Origin: Desulfomonile tiedjei DSM 6799
Lineage (GTDB): Bacteria > Desulfobacterota > Desulfomonilia > Desulfomonilales > Desulfomonilaceae
Assembly (NCBI RefSeq): GCF_000266945.1
Contig: NC_018025.1
Span: 4,840,001-4,904,000 of the forward strand
Direction: 5' to 3'
DNA length: 64,000 nucleotides
Position numbers and translations under genes: made by a program. The notes beneath the pieces are model-generated. The model made no database searches, had not been told where the DNA came from, and was given only the letters and a program-made list of their open reading frames with translations. Positions 16,565 through 25,535 of this stretch are shown here, one piece after another (position 1 is the first letter of the stretch; each line of letters opens with the position of its first letter).

Positions 16565-17588
16565 TTCCGAAATCATCTTGTCAAAGAATTTGTCGGTAGA
16601 AAGCTTCCGCAATAAAAGGGTACTGATCACCGGAGCGGCCGGGTTCATCGGCAGCCATCTTTGCGAGGAGCTGGTACGGCAGGGAGCACGGGTCAAAGCC
16701 CTCGTGCGGTACAATTCCACACAGTTTTACGGTCACCTGGAATCCGTGGAGAAAACGGTCTATGACGCCATCGAGATCGTTTCCGGTGACGTGCGTGATC
16801 CTTACTTCGTTAGTACGGCAGTATCAGGTTCTGACGTTGTCTTTCATCTTGCCGCACTGATAGCTATTCCCTATTCGTATCATGCTCCAAAGAGCTATGT
16901 GGATACGAACGTTTCCGGCACTCTGAACATTTTGCAGAGCTGCCTTACCCATGCAGTTGCACGTGTTGTTCACACGTCTACCAGCGAAGTGTACGGAACC
17001 GCACAATACACGCCCATAGATGAGAAGCATCCGCTGCAAGGACAATCTCCGTACTCGGCTACAAAGATCGCAGCGGATAAGCTTGCAGAAAGCTTTTATC
17101 TTTCTTTCAGGCTCCCGGTGGTCACTATCAGACCGTTCAACTGTTTCGGACCGCGACAGTCCGCACGAGCATTCATTCCTGCAATGGTGTCGCAGGTCTT
17201 CACCGAAGATATAATACGCTGTGGATCGCTCACTCCATTGCGCGACTATACGTACGTGAAAGACACGGTCGCGGGATTCATTGCGTGCGGGTCCGTTCAC
17301 GGTATTGAAGGAATGACCATAAACGTGGGCTCCGGAACCGAGATTTCCATGGGCGATCTTCTCACACGGATCATGGAAAGAACGGGAATCCAAAAAGATA
17401 CCGTTCAGGAATCTCAAAGAATACGACCAGCCAGAAGTGAAGTCATGGAACTGATCTGTGACAATTCCCTTGCAGCGGCGATTTTGCAGTGGAAACCACG
17501 GTATACTCTGGATGAAGGATTGGACGCTGTCATCGAATACGTGAAGGAGAATCTGAGTGCGTACAAAACCAGGGATTACGTGATCTGA
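16557..17588 (+). CDS. legB: LegB-like NDP-sugar 4,6-dehydratase (SDR family)
   Basis: 343 residues, extended SDR. NAD-binding LITGAAGFIGSHL near residue 22; catalytic Ser/Tyr/Lys region STSEVYGTAQYTPIDE, then QSPYSATKIAADK; substrate-side RPFNCFGPRQSARA. These phrases match configuration-retaining GlcNAc-nucleotide 4,6-dehydratases of the legionaminic/bacillosamine type. It is followed, after a repeat, by a DegT aminotransferase, the usual next enzyme. No NeuB-type synthase is seen in the window, so the final sugar is unknown and may simply be a 4-amino-4,6-dideoxy sugar. Confidence 0.8.
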   Translation: MSSSEIILSKNLSVESFRNKRVLITGAAGFIGSHLCEELVRQGARVKALVRYNSTQFYGHLESVEKTVYDAIEIVSGDVRDPYFVSTAVSGSDVVFHLAALIAIPYSYHAPKSYVDTNVSGTLNILQSCLTHAVARVVHTSTSEVYGTAQYTPIDEKHPLQGQSPYSATKIAADKLAESFYLSFRLPVVTIRPFNCFGPRQSARAFIPAMVSQVFTEDIIRCGSLTPLRDYTYVKDTVAGFIACGSVHGIEGMTINVGSGTEISMGDLLTRIMERTGIQKDTVQESQRIRPARSEVMELICDNSLAAAILQWKPRYTLDEGLDAVIEYVKENLSAYKTRDYVI

Positions 17589-17589
17589 T

Positions 17590-17749
17590 GTAATACCAAT
17601 GTGCTTTCATAGAGGACATATTGAGAGATCTGTTTTTTTGGCCGGTCCCGGCATGTCTCCGAAGCGAAGTCAGGCCGTGCCGTTCGTAGCGAAGGAGATT
17701 CGGCGGGACCGGATTTGCCAGATGTCACTTCTTTGAACGCTGGTATAAC
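17590..17749. repeat. MITE family C, copy 1 (core in one orientation)
   Basis: Ends TAATACCAATGTGCTTTCA and TTTGAACGCTGGTATAAC are imperfect terminal repeats. The centre is bounded by CCGGTCCCGGC and GGCGGGACCGG. The roughly 50-bp core (17653-17702) is the reverse complement of the core of the copy at 53917-54076, while the flanks are in the same orientation in both. Confidence 0.8.
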
Positions 17750-17822
17750 AATCGTTCGCAGACGATCCCTACACTCGGTTCAAACGGGCATTATCGGACA
17801 CTGCGTTCCAAGGCGGCCTTTC

Positions 17823-18983
17823 ATGAACTGGCAAGTACCTTTATCAGATCTTGATTTCGGCTTAGAAGAATACGAAGCCGTGCAACGGGTCCTAAAATCC
17901 GGGTGGATTTCCATGGGACCTGAAACGGAGCTTTTCGAGCGCGAATTTGCAGAGTATCTCGGGGTGGATCATGCGATTGCAGTGTCGTCGGGTACAGCGG
18001 CACTCCATCTTTCGCTCGCGGGGCTCGGGATAGGTCCGGGAGACGAGGTTATCGTCCCTTCTCTAACATTTTGCGCCACCGTAAATGCCATCGTTTACAC
18101 CGGAGCGGTCCCCGTATTCGCTGACATCGACGGATTGCATGACTTGAACATATCGACTGCTTCCATCGAGCAACGGTTGACTTCGCGCACACGAGCCATT
18201 CTCGTTGTCCATTACGGTGGCTTCGCCTGCCGAATGGATCAAATTACAAGAATAGCCGACGACAATGGACTGCTGCTTGTGGAAGATGCGGCCCATGCAC
18301 CGGGTTCGGCTTTTCATGGCAGGAAACTGGGAACCTGGGGTGACGCAGGATGTTTCAGTTTCTTTTCCAACAAGAACATGGCTACAGCCGAAGGCGGCAT
18401 GATAGCAACTGCTAACCCGGAATTGGCTGAACGGCTCAAGAGACTGCGCAGTCACGGCATGACCAGTCTCACCTGGCAGAGGCATCGCGGGCACAGCTTT
18501 TCATACGATGTGGTTGAAACAGGATACAATTACAGGATGGATGATATACGGGCCGCACTCGGACGGGTGCAGTTGGCCAAGCTCGAGAAAAACAACGCCC
18601 GCCGAAGGGAAATTTTCGGTCTCCTGCGAGAAGGACTGGCTCAAGAACAAGGCATGGCTGTTCCTTTCAGCGACTGTGACCTGAACGAATCTTCGTGTCA
18701 TCTGTTTCCCGTAATCCTTGCTTCCTCGAACATGCGAGAAGGATTCATGGCGGAAATGAAGAAACAAGGTGTTCAGACCAGTATCCATTATCCTCCTGTC
18801 CACAGATTCACCTATTATTCTCGAATTCCTTCTCACGATATTCCATTGACCGAAGATGCAGCGTCCAGAGAAGTCTCTCTCCCGCTGTTTCCCTCCATGA
18901 CGCGGGACCAGGCCGAACTGACAGTCCAAGCCGCGATTCATTCGCTGAAAACCGCACACTGTAGTAAGGGGGCTGTCGTTTGA
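17823..18983 (+). CDS. DegT/DnrJ/EryC1 sugar aminotransferase
   Basis: 386 residues from the ATG at 17823; upstream in-frame codons fall inside the repeat, so the longer frame is unlikely. PLP-dependent fold: GWISMGPETELFE, AVSSGTAALHLSL, VEDAAHAPG (cofactor Asp) and FSFFSNKNMATAEGGM carrying the aldimine lysine at about residue 188. The C-terminal HYPPVH segment is typical. The family transfers an amino group to a keto-sugar nucleotide. With the LegB-like dehydratase it would make a 4-amino-4,6-dideoxy sugar for surface glycans. It overlaps the next small gene by four bases. Confidence 0.9.
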   Translation: MNWQVPLSDLDFGLEEYEAVQRVLKSGWISMGPETELFEREFAEYLGVDHAIAVSSGTAALHLSLAGLGIGPGDEVIVPSLTFCATVNAIVYTGAVPVFADIDGLHDLNISTASIEQRLTSRTRAILVVHYGGFACRMDQITRIADDNGLLLVEDAAHAPGSAFHGRKLGTWGDAGCFSFFSNKNMATAEGGMIATANPELAERLKRLRSHGMTSLTWQRHRGHSFSYDVVETGYNYRMDDIRAALGRVQLAKLEKNNARRREIFGLLREGLAQEQGMAVPFSDCDLNESSCHLFPVILASSNMREGFMAEMKKQGVQTSIHYPPVHRFTYYSRIPSHDIPLTEDAASREVSLPLFPSMTRDQAELTVQAAIHSLKTAHCSKGAVV

Positions 18984-19213
18984 GCGGATCACTCTGCACC
19001 GGCTGCGGATACTGCTGCTCGACCGTCATATGCAGGACGGGCGCGATGTTTTACGGTCATTATTCCGATCCCTGCCCTGCCCTGGAATGGAACGGTTCAC
19101 GATACGTTTGTTCGCTGTTTCTTAGCGATCCGGACAGGTATGAGCATTTCCTGGATATTGGCGGTGGATGCTGTTTTCCCGAAAATCCCCGGAGAAGGCA
19201 AGCTGAGGGCTGA
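18980..19213 (+). CDS. Small YkgJ-like cysteine-cluster protein
   Basis: 77 residues starting at a TTG that overlaps the aminotransferase stop (TTGA). It has eight or more cysteines: CTGCGYCC near residue 6, then VIC, DPCPAL, YVC and GGCC, the CxxCxxCC pattern of the YkgJ/UPF0153 family thought to chelate Zn or Fe-S. It is shorter than usual family members. It lies between sugar genes and a cysteine desulfurase; its role is unknown. Confidence 0.7.
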   Translation: MSGSLCTGCGYCCSTVICRTGAMFYGHYSDPCPALEWNGSRYVCSLFLSDPDRYEHFLDIGGGCCFPENPRRRQAEG

Positions 19214-19315
19214 AGACTTCTCCGCAATTGAATACTTGCTTCGACCGAAGTGCTTAGAATAAACATGGGAGCAGTATCTTACGACGACTGATACATTCAA
19301 TCGGACGAGGCGACA

Positions 19316-20458
19316 ATGGAAAAACCTGTTTACCTGGACTACAACGGGACCACTCCACACGATCCCGAAGTCATAACCGCCATGAGGCCGTTCCTGGAAG
19401 AGGAGTTCGGGAATGCTTCCAGCTCCCACTGGTTCGGCATAGCTCCGAAGAGAGCACTGTCACTCGCGCGAAAACAAATCGCGGGAATGCTCAATTGCGA
19501 CCCCAAAGAGATACTCTTCACCAGCGGCGGAACGGAATCGAACAATCATGCCATCCTGGGTATTGCCTTTTCCCGCAAGGACAAAGGCAATCATATAATC
19601 ACGAGTAAAATAGAACACCCTGCAGTGCTCGATGTGTGCCGATTCCTCGAAACCCAGGGATTTACAGTCACTTACCTGGATGTGGACGAGTACGGGGTCG
19701 TCTCGGTATCCAGCGTTGAAGCTGCCTTGAGACCGGAGACCGTGCTCATTAGTATCATGCACGCGAATAACGAGGTCGGGACAATTCAGCCGGTGGAGGA
19801 AATAGCAGCCATTGCCAAAGATCGCGACATTGTGATGCACACGGATGCGGCACAATCCTTGGGGAAAATTGCTGCTGACGTAACAGCTTTGAGGGTCGAT
19901 CTGCTATCTGTGGCAGGGCACAAGTTGTATGCTCCCAAGGGGATCGGAGCACTCTACATGCGAGAGGGCCTGAAACTGCCCAAATTCATGTTGGGCGCAG
20001 GCCAGGAGAGCGGGCGCAGAGCAGGAACGGAGAATATTCTCGAGCTCGTGGGACTGGGCAAAGCCTGCGAGATAGCAGCACGGGATCTGACGAAAAACAG
20101 CGAACACATGAAGAAGATGCGAGATAAGCTGCACGCAGGCATCACAGAGCGGATAAAAGAAGTTAAGCTGAACGGTCACCCTGAAAAGCGGCTCCCCAAT
20201 ACGCTCAATCTTTCCTTCAAAGGACTCGAGGCGAATCGCATTCTTGAGGAGATCGGCCTGGATGTGGCCGCTTCTGCAGGAGCGGCATGTCATTCCGATC
20301 AGATTACTATTTCTCATGTGCTCGAGGCTATGCATGTGCCTCTGGAATGGGCCAAAGGAACCCTGAGGTTTACCACAGGCAGAATGACCACAGAATCGGA
20401 AATAGATCGAGCTGTGAAAGCAGTTATTTCGGGGGTTTCACGGCTGGCTCAGAGTTGA
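19316..20458 (+). CDS. Cysteine desulfurase (IscS/NifS family)
   Basis: 380 residues, aminotransferase class V. It takes sulfur from cysteine as an enzyme persulfide for Fe-S clusters and thiolation. Visible: YLDYNGTTP at the N-terminus, GGTESNNHAILG, HANNEVGTIQP, HTDAAQSLGKI, the PLP lysine in SVAGHKLYAPKG (about residue 202) and the active cysteine in SAGAACHSD (about residue 323). The short loop after the active Cys and the full length place it near NifS/IscS rather than SufS. No scaffold gene is adjacent; a NFU-type scaffold is encoded at 114. Confidence 0.9.
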   Translation: MEKPVYLDYNGTTPHDPEVITAMRPFLEEEFGNASSSHWFGIAPKRALSLARKQIAGMLNCDPKEILFTSGGTESNNHAILGIAFSRKDKGNHIITSKIEHPAVLDVCRFLETQGFTVTYLDVDEYGVVSVSSVEAALRPETVLISIMHANNEVGTIQPVEEIAAIAKDRDIVMHTDAAQSLGKIAADVTALRVDLLSVAGHKLYAPKGIGALYMREGLKLPKFMLGAGQESGRRAGTENILELVGLGKACEIAARDLTKNSEHMKKMRDKLHAGITERIKEVKLNGHPEKRLPNTLNLSFKGLEANRILEEIGLDVAASAGAACHSDQITISHVLEAMHVPLEWAKGTLRFTTGRMTTESEIDRAVKAVISGVSRLAQS

Positions 20459-20467
20459 CGAATTGCA

Positions 20468-22783
20468 ATGAATGAGGCTTCGCTGAAGAAAAAGATATCC
20501 ATTCAGTACATTTTACTTGGGGGCTCAGTACTCCTGCTCTTCACGTGCGTGCTCGGTTACATGCTCCTGCCGGATTACCGGAATGCATTGGAAGAGCAAC
20601 GAGAAAAAGCTGGAGTGGTGATTACCGATCGCAACGGACAGATCTTGCGCATTCTGCCTGATGCCAACGACCATTTGACCATCTGGTACTCGATCGATTC
20701 TATTCCGGATATCGTAAAGACCTGTTTCATCGTTTCAGAAGACAAGCGTTTTCGATATCACCCGGGGTTCGATCCCATAGCGATAATCAGAGCAGTGCAA
20801 TCGAATATTGCGAGGGGGAAGACTGTATCCGGCGCCTCCACGATAACACAGCAGGTTGTACGTCTTATTGAGCCGAGACCTCGGACGATTCGCTCCAAGA
20901 TTATCGAATTCATCTGTGCTTTGAAGATGGAAATGCAGCTTTCGAAGGATCGTATCCTGGAACTGCATCTCAATCTCAGTCCAATGGGAAGGAACATTTA
21001 TGGGGTCGGTCTGGCCTCGAGAACCTATTTCGGGAAAGACCTGCAATCGGTCAATGTTGCGGAAGCGGCAGCGCTGGCCGTTCTGCCGCGTTCTCCATCG
21101 CGATTCAATCCCCGATGGCAATCGGGGCAAAGGATGCTTGTAGCGGAAAAAGATCGTCTTCTGACAACCATGACAGAACTGGGGCTGCTATCAAACCAAT
21201 CTCTTGCAGTCATGGTCGGCCCGGTGATCCGTTTCGTGAACCGGCCTTTACCCCTGGAAGCGCCACATCTGGTGGATCTTGTCATGGCGCGAGGCGGAAG
21301 GCAGACTGGAAACGTTCGAACCACCATCGATCTGGATCTGCAAAAATCATCGGAACAGATTGTTCGGTCGCATAAGACTCGTTTGCATCGAATGGGAATT
21401 TCCCAGGTGGGGCTCATGATTGCATCGGTAAATCCCGGTGAAGTCCTGACCTTAATGGGATCTCTGGATTACTCGGAAAAAGACCTCGGTTACAACAACG
21501 CTGTTGTGGCGCTCCGCAGCGCAGGTTCCACGCTGAAGCCTTTTCTCTACGCCCTTTCCCTGGAACGGGGCATGCAGCCGTCTGAAGAAATTCCCGATAC
21601 ATTTCGCAGCTACCGGACGCCTCATGGCGACTATTTGCCATTCAATGCAGATCGTCGGTGGTACGGACCGGTAAGCCTTCGATCTGCTCTGGGCAATTCT
21701 TTGAACATCCCCGCGGTGAAGACCATTCGAGAGCTCGGAATCAAGGATTTCTACGAACTTCTCGGTTCCTTGCAGCTCTGCAACCCAAAGATTGCCGATT
21801 CGGAAGAATACGGACTTGGTCTGGCCATCGGCAATATCGAGGTAAGCCTGTTTCGGCTTGTCCAGGCGTACCGAGTATTTGCCACGCAAGGATTATTTGG
21901 GCAGTTGGCATTCATTGCAGGAGAGACGCAGCCCGGACCTTCTGCATCAAGAGTGTTTTCCAAGGAATCATCGTACCTTGTCACTCACATACTCTCGGAT
22001 CCTGCGGCCCGACTACTGACATTCGGAAATCCGGATTATCTGGATTTCAAGTTCCCTGTTGCTCTCAAGACCGGCACGAGCAGCAAGTACAAGGATTGCT
22101 GGATTGTTGCCTACACTTCCCGGCATGTCATTGGGCTCTGGGGGGGCAACTTCAGCGGCGCGCCCGGTTCCGGCGCTTCCGCTGCAGCGCTGGGACCGAT
22201 ACTCAAGGAGCTGATCGTACATTTATATTCGGCCGAGGAACCGGAGGCTTTTCCGAGACCCGAGGGACTGGAGGAAACGACGATTTGCTGGATGTCGGGA
22301 AAAATTGCACGGCCTGATTGTCCTTACACGACGAAAGAGCTCGTCCGAACATCGGAGACACCAGGTAAATGCGAATTAAACCATGAGAATGACAGGCATG
22401 ACCTCGCCTCGACCTATGCGCACTGGCTGAATCGCCGGGAAACTCAACAGGGCTCAGGTAGATACCGATTAATGCGCTCGATGCATGACCCGACGAATAC
22501 CATAATTGACAAATTCAGTTCAGCCCGAGGCAAAGGGATTGAAATTGTGAGTCCGCACAATCACGATTGTTTTATCTTATCACCTCACAATTCGCGTAAA
22601 GTGTTATTTCGAGCCATTCCACGCCCCGCTGTGGATTACGTTACGTGGTTGTTGAACGGAACAGAAGTGGCCAGAACGCCGGCTCCTTACGAATTCGCGT
22701 GGGAGATGAGTCGAGGCACGTACACGGTTCTGGCAGTGACTCCATACAAGAATGCCGCCCGAATCGTTATTCACGTCGAGTAG
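20468..22783 (+). CDS. pbpC: Penicillin-binding protein 1C (transglycosylase/transpeptidase)
   Basis: 771 residues. A membrane anchor at about 15-37 is followed by the GT51 glycosyltransferase domain (VSEDKRFRYHPGFDP; SGASTITQQVVR) that polymerises lipid II. The transpeptidase domain has the SxxK active site in RSAGSTLKPFLYAL (about residue 353), SxN as GNSLNIPAV and the KTGTS box near residue 535. The last about 90 residues resemble the PBP1C C-terminal domain. It lies 10 bases behind the cysteine desulfurase. The usual neighbour, alpha-2-macroglobulin, is not present. Confidence 0.93.
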   Translation: MNEASLKKKISIQYILLGGSVLLLFTCVLGYMLLPDYRNALEEQREKAGVVITDRNGQILRILPDANDHLTIWYSIDSIPDIVKTCFIVSEDKRFRYHPGFDPIAIIRAVQSNIARGKTVSGASTITQQVVRLIEPRPRTIRSKIIEFICALKMEMQLSKDRILELHLNLSPMGRNIYGVGLASRTYFGKDLQSVNVAEAAALAVLPRSPSRFNPRWQSGQRMLVAEKDRLLTTMTELGLLSNQSLAVMVGPVIRFVNRPLPLEAPHLVDLVMARGGRQTGNVRTTIDLDLQKSSEQIVRSHKTRLHRMGISQVGLMIASVNPGEVLTLMGSLDYSEKDLGYNNAVVALRSAGSTLKPFLYALSLERGMQPSEEIPDTFRSYRTPHGDYLPFNADRRWYGPVSLRSALGNSLNIPAVKTIRELGIKDFYELLGSLQLCNPKIADSEEYGLGLAIGNIEVSLFRLVQAYRVFATQGLFGQLAFIAGETQPGPSASRVFSKESSYLVTHILSDPAARLLTFGNPDYLDFKFPVALKTGTSSKYKDCWIVAYTSRHVIGLWGGNFSGAPGSGASAAALGPILKELIVHLYSAEEPEAFPRPEGLEETTICWMSGKIARPDCPYTTKELVRTSETPGKCELNHENDRHDLASTYAHWLNRRETQQGSGRYRLMRSMHDPTNTIIDKFSSARGKGIEIVSPHNHDCFILSPHNSRKVLFRAIPRPAVDYVTWLLNGTEVARTPAPYEFAWEMSRGTYTVLAVTPYKNAARIVIHVE

Positions 22784-22890
22784 AATATGCATATCAAAAG
22801 AAGTGCAAAAAACCCCAATTCCGGAGTAGGAAGTGGTATTCTGAACGTGAGAATCGGAAAGATCTTGGCGAAAGCAGGTCGACACAAGCT

Positions 22891-23274
22891 TATAGTCATT
22901 GCCAAAATAAATGACCGATACTCAGCACAGATGTTAGTCGAAAAATCTCCCCTACCCTTTTAATAAGGGGGAATTAAGATGTTGGCCCTTACCCCCCTTT
23001 CGTAAAGGGGGGCTGGGGCATAGGCGCTAACTTGGTGTCTTTTTGGCCGTTTGTTCCGGAGGAACAACTGACAATAGGCCGGCGATTCATCGCCGGTTAA
23101 GGAAAAAATACAATGATTTTCAAGTCTCGGAGGGACGGCTGATACTAAAATTCCCGGCAATGAATTACCGGGCTATTTTCTTTAGTCCCTTGCGGGACAA
23201 AGAATTTCAGAAAAGTTAGCGCCAATGGGGGCTGGGGGGATTTAAATCGGACAAAACTTTCGGCAGACACTATA
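22891..23274. repeat. C-rich MITE (family A-type ends) carrying a nested MITE
   Basis: Begins TATAGTCATTGCCAAAATAA and ends GGCAGACACTATA. The interior is a CCCCCTTT/AAAGGGGG palindrome. An uninterrupted copy lies at 36580-36740; here the interior is split at 23018 by the 209-bp element described next. Confidence 0.8.
23019..23227. mobile_element. 209-bp MITE (family B) with 10-bp target duplication
   Basis: Terminal inverted repeats CATAGGCGCTAACTT and AAGTTAGCGCCAATG. GGGGCTGGGG is present on both sides (23009-23018 and 23228-23237). Interior hairpins include CCGGCGATTCATCGCCGG and CCCGGCAATGAATTACCGGG. A second copy of 210 bp is at 38948-39157. No coding capacity. Confidence 0.88.
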
Positions 23275-23346
23275 GTAAGAGAGTAGATCCAATTCTTCTG
23301 TGTCCTATCCTCCAGAAAGGCACCAGACCAGGAAAGGGGAAGCACC

Positions 23347-23664
23347 ATGGCAGTAAGAGTTCTGATCACGAGAAAATTCAAACAGCACCATATGGAGGAA
23401 GCTTATAGGCTTCTCCTGGAGCTTCGGTCCCTTGTAACCCTCCGACAAGGGTACATTTCTGGTGAGACCCTGATTTCAGCCACGGATCCTCAAACGATTC
23501 TCGTGATTAGCACCTGGATAAATGCAAAGAAATGGGATGAATGGGTGCAGACGGAAAAACGGAACGAATACCATAAAAAATTGGAGCCACTCCTGGAAGC
23601 ACCGGAACGAACAGAAGTATACTTCACGGGAGAAAAACAACCAGAGTGGGTGGATATGGCTTAG
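23347..23664 (+). CDS. Antibiotic-biosynthesis-monooxygenase (ABM) domain protein
   Basis: 105 residues, a single dimeric ferredoxin-like ABM fold (VRVLITRKF, LVTLRQGYISGETLI, VISTWINAKKWDEW). Family members are small oxygenases or heme-degrading enzymes, but many are of unknown function; I see no decisive catalytic residues. AGGAAAGGGG provides the ribosome site. It stands alone between repeat stretches. Confidence 0.8.
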   Translation: MAVRVLITRKFKQHHMEEAYRLLLELRSLVTLRQGYISGETLISATDPQTILVISTWINAKKWDEWVQTEKRNEYHKKLEPLLEAPERTEVYFTGEKQPEWVDMA

Positions 23665-23689
23665 AGCGCACTGCGTCACATTTTTGAGC

Positions 23690-23935
23690 ATTTACAGTAC
23701 TATCAGAATTTTTGTTCAACTGCGAAAAGCGCTTCTCGAAAATCGGTGGGTGCCGTGCCTCCGTGCCGGCACATTCTACCGATGTCATTGATCATATTGA
23801 AGATGTGCCGGCATTGAGAAACTGTCTCAGAATGCCGATCCAAAATTACTTGTATTGAGGTTGGCATCATGTTTAGCCGAATATTTGGGTAGGCATGCGT
23901 CCCGCGTTTCACGGGATGCCTCTACCAAGCATCGG
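23690..23935. repeat. Degenerate MITE A copy and hairpin repeats
   Basis: Family A interior (GAAAAGCGCTTC, GTGCCGGCAC) to about 23815, then a lone IS1182-type terminal sequence (GAAACTGTCTCAGAA, 23819-23833), then the palindrome GTAGGCATGCG..GGGATGCCTCTAC near 23889-23926. No gene seen. Confidence 0.6.
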
Positions 23936-23963
23936 AATTGTCCACTCAGCATTGCTTTCATAT

Positions 23964-24056
23964 CCTGTCATTGCGAGGAGCGCAGCGACGTGGCAATCGC
24001 CTGGGACTCAGGCGCTTAATGTCAGGCGATTGCTTCGCTTCGCTCGCAATGACAGG
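23964..24056. repeat. Palindromic ATTGCGAGGAGC repeat
   Basis: CCTGTCATTGCGAGGAGC at the left and GCTCGCAATGACAGG at the right pair to form a long stem. This motif is an abundant intergenic palindrome in many bacterial genomes. Confidence 0.85.
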
Positions 24057-24159
24057 CTTTAGAGATCTCAGTTCCCCTGAGGCCAATGAGTACCGATTTT
24101 CGATGAATTGCTCTGAACAATTCCGTCACTTTTGAGAATCACTATAGTTTAGTATTCTG

Positions 24160-25146
24160 TCATACGTCCGAAACGTAGATCACCTTACTTCCCTGGGGTT
24201 CAAAGGTGAAGGGCATTTCCTGGAGATTGCCGAGAACCTGCTTTACTCTGTCCTGATTCTGCTTTTCCACATAAAAAAGAAGGAATCCTCCCCCTCCCGC
24301 GCCCAGCAATTTCCCACCGATCGCTCCTGCAGACCGAGCTTTTTCGTAGAATTCGTTTATGGAATCATTGCTGATGCTGTCCACAACACTTCTTTTGTTG
24401 AGCCATGCTTCATGAAGGATCTCGCCAAACCTGTTCAGTGAACGGCCGCTCTGGAGAACCTTGAGTGCTTCGTCGCACAAATCTCTCATTCGGGTAAGCA
24501 CATCCATTTTCGACAGCGTGACGGAATTCTGTACTTCCAGTATATCCCCTGCCCTGCGGGTCAAGCCCGTGTAAAACATCAACAGATTCTCTTCAAGCGC
24601 CAACTTCGTCGCTTGAGGACAGATCACGGGATCGACAAAGACCGACTCATCCGTGTTGAACCGAATATGGCATATTCCTCCATAAGCCGCGATGTACTGG
24701 TCCTGCTTTCCAATGGGATCGCCGAGACGTTTGATTTCGATTTCACAGGCTTCGGCTGCCAACTGAGCTGCTGAAACGTATTCTCCTTTGTACGTATGGA
24801 GTGCATGCAGCAGCCCTACAGCATATGAGCTGGAAGACCCCAACCCCGTACCGGCGGGAATATCCGCCATAGAGGTAATTTCCACTCGATCCACCACTCC
24901 GGTGATCTTCATGGCTTCCCGAATAATGGGATGACGGATCTCATCCACAGAATCCACAAGCTCCGTACGTGAGTACTTGATGAGTATTCGGTTCTGGAAA
25001 TACGGGGTAAGTGGGTTGATAGTTATGTACACATACTTATTTATGCTGGTACTGACAACCGCTCCCTGCCGGTGCAGATAATACGAAGGAAGATCCGTTC
25101 CGCCCCCGCAGAAACTGACCCGTAACGGCGTCCTGGTTATGATCAT
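24160..25146 (-). CDS. hddA: D-glycero-D-manno-heptose 7-phosphate kinase-like GHMP kinase
   Basis: 328 residues. GHMP kinase motifs: RTPLRVSFCGGGTDLPSY at the N-terminus, the ATP loop PAGTGLGSSSSYAVG (about residue 97) and KLLGAGGGGFLLFY near the C-terminus. The combination GGGTDLP plus GKQDQYIAAYGG is typical of HddA/fucose-kinase-like enzymes that phosphorylate heptose-7-phosphate at O1 on the way to GDP-heptose for surface polysaccharide. No other heptose gene is adjacent. The start ATG at 25146 overlaps a run of ATGATC, so a start one or two codons away is possible. Confidence 0.85.
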   Translation of the reverse strand: MIITRTPLRVSFCGGGTDLPSYYLHRQGAVVSTSINKYVYITINPLTPYFQNRILIKYSRTELVDSVDEIRHPIIREAMKITGVVDRVEITSMADIPAGTGLGSSSSYAVGLLHALHTYKGEYVSAAQLAAEACEIEIKRLGDPIGKQDQYIAAYGGICHIRFNTDESVFVDPVICPQATKLALEENLLMFYTGLTRRAGDILEVQNSVTLSKMDVLTRMRDLCDEALKVLQSGRSLNRFGEILHEAWLNKRSVVDSISNDSINEFYEKARSAGAIGGKLLGAGGGGFLLFYVEKQNQDRVKQVLGNLQEMPFTFEPQGSKVIYVSDV

Positions 25147-25225
25147 GATGCACCTGTATCAAAAAGGGATCGGTCGAAGAAAAGGCATGAAATAACCGAA
25201 GATCGATAACGGATCGAGATGATGT

Positions 25226-25276
25226 ATGCCCCGTCCAGGAAGGCCGCCCACCGGAAAGTTCTTCCGGGACGGGGTA
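25226..25276. other. Hairpin in the 389-bp gap upstream of hddA
   Basis: TATGCCCCGTCC (25226-25236 region) pairs with GGACGGGGTAT (25267-25277), and CCGGAA/TTCCGG nests inside. There is no T run. It sits in the leader of hddA (minus strand), so it could be a regulatory hairpin or a repeat remnant. Nothing else was recognised between 25147 and 25535. Confidence 0.4.
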
Positions 25277-25535
25277 TCACTCAACCCTCCATTCACGCAA
25301 ACAAAAAACCGATAAAAAAAATCCGGAGTGCGGTACGGGCGAGGATATGCGAGAGCTAACCCATCCGTCAAGGTTTTTTTCTGGGCAACCGCTGTGGCGG
25401 CCGAATCGAGCCTCCTGATGAAAGCAAAACTTCAACAAAATCAAAGTGTTTTCGAGGAAACGGATGATATTCGGCTTGGGGAGGGATTGCGCATTTACGT
25501 GCCGGAATAGAGCAACATCTGTTCAAAAAAGCCAA

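Noticed and set aside
22891-23274. Possible CRISPR-like repeat array
   Set aside because: Repeats are nested palindromic MITEs without regular spacers; no cas genes are present.
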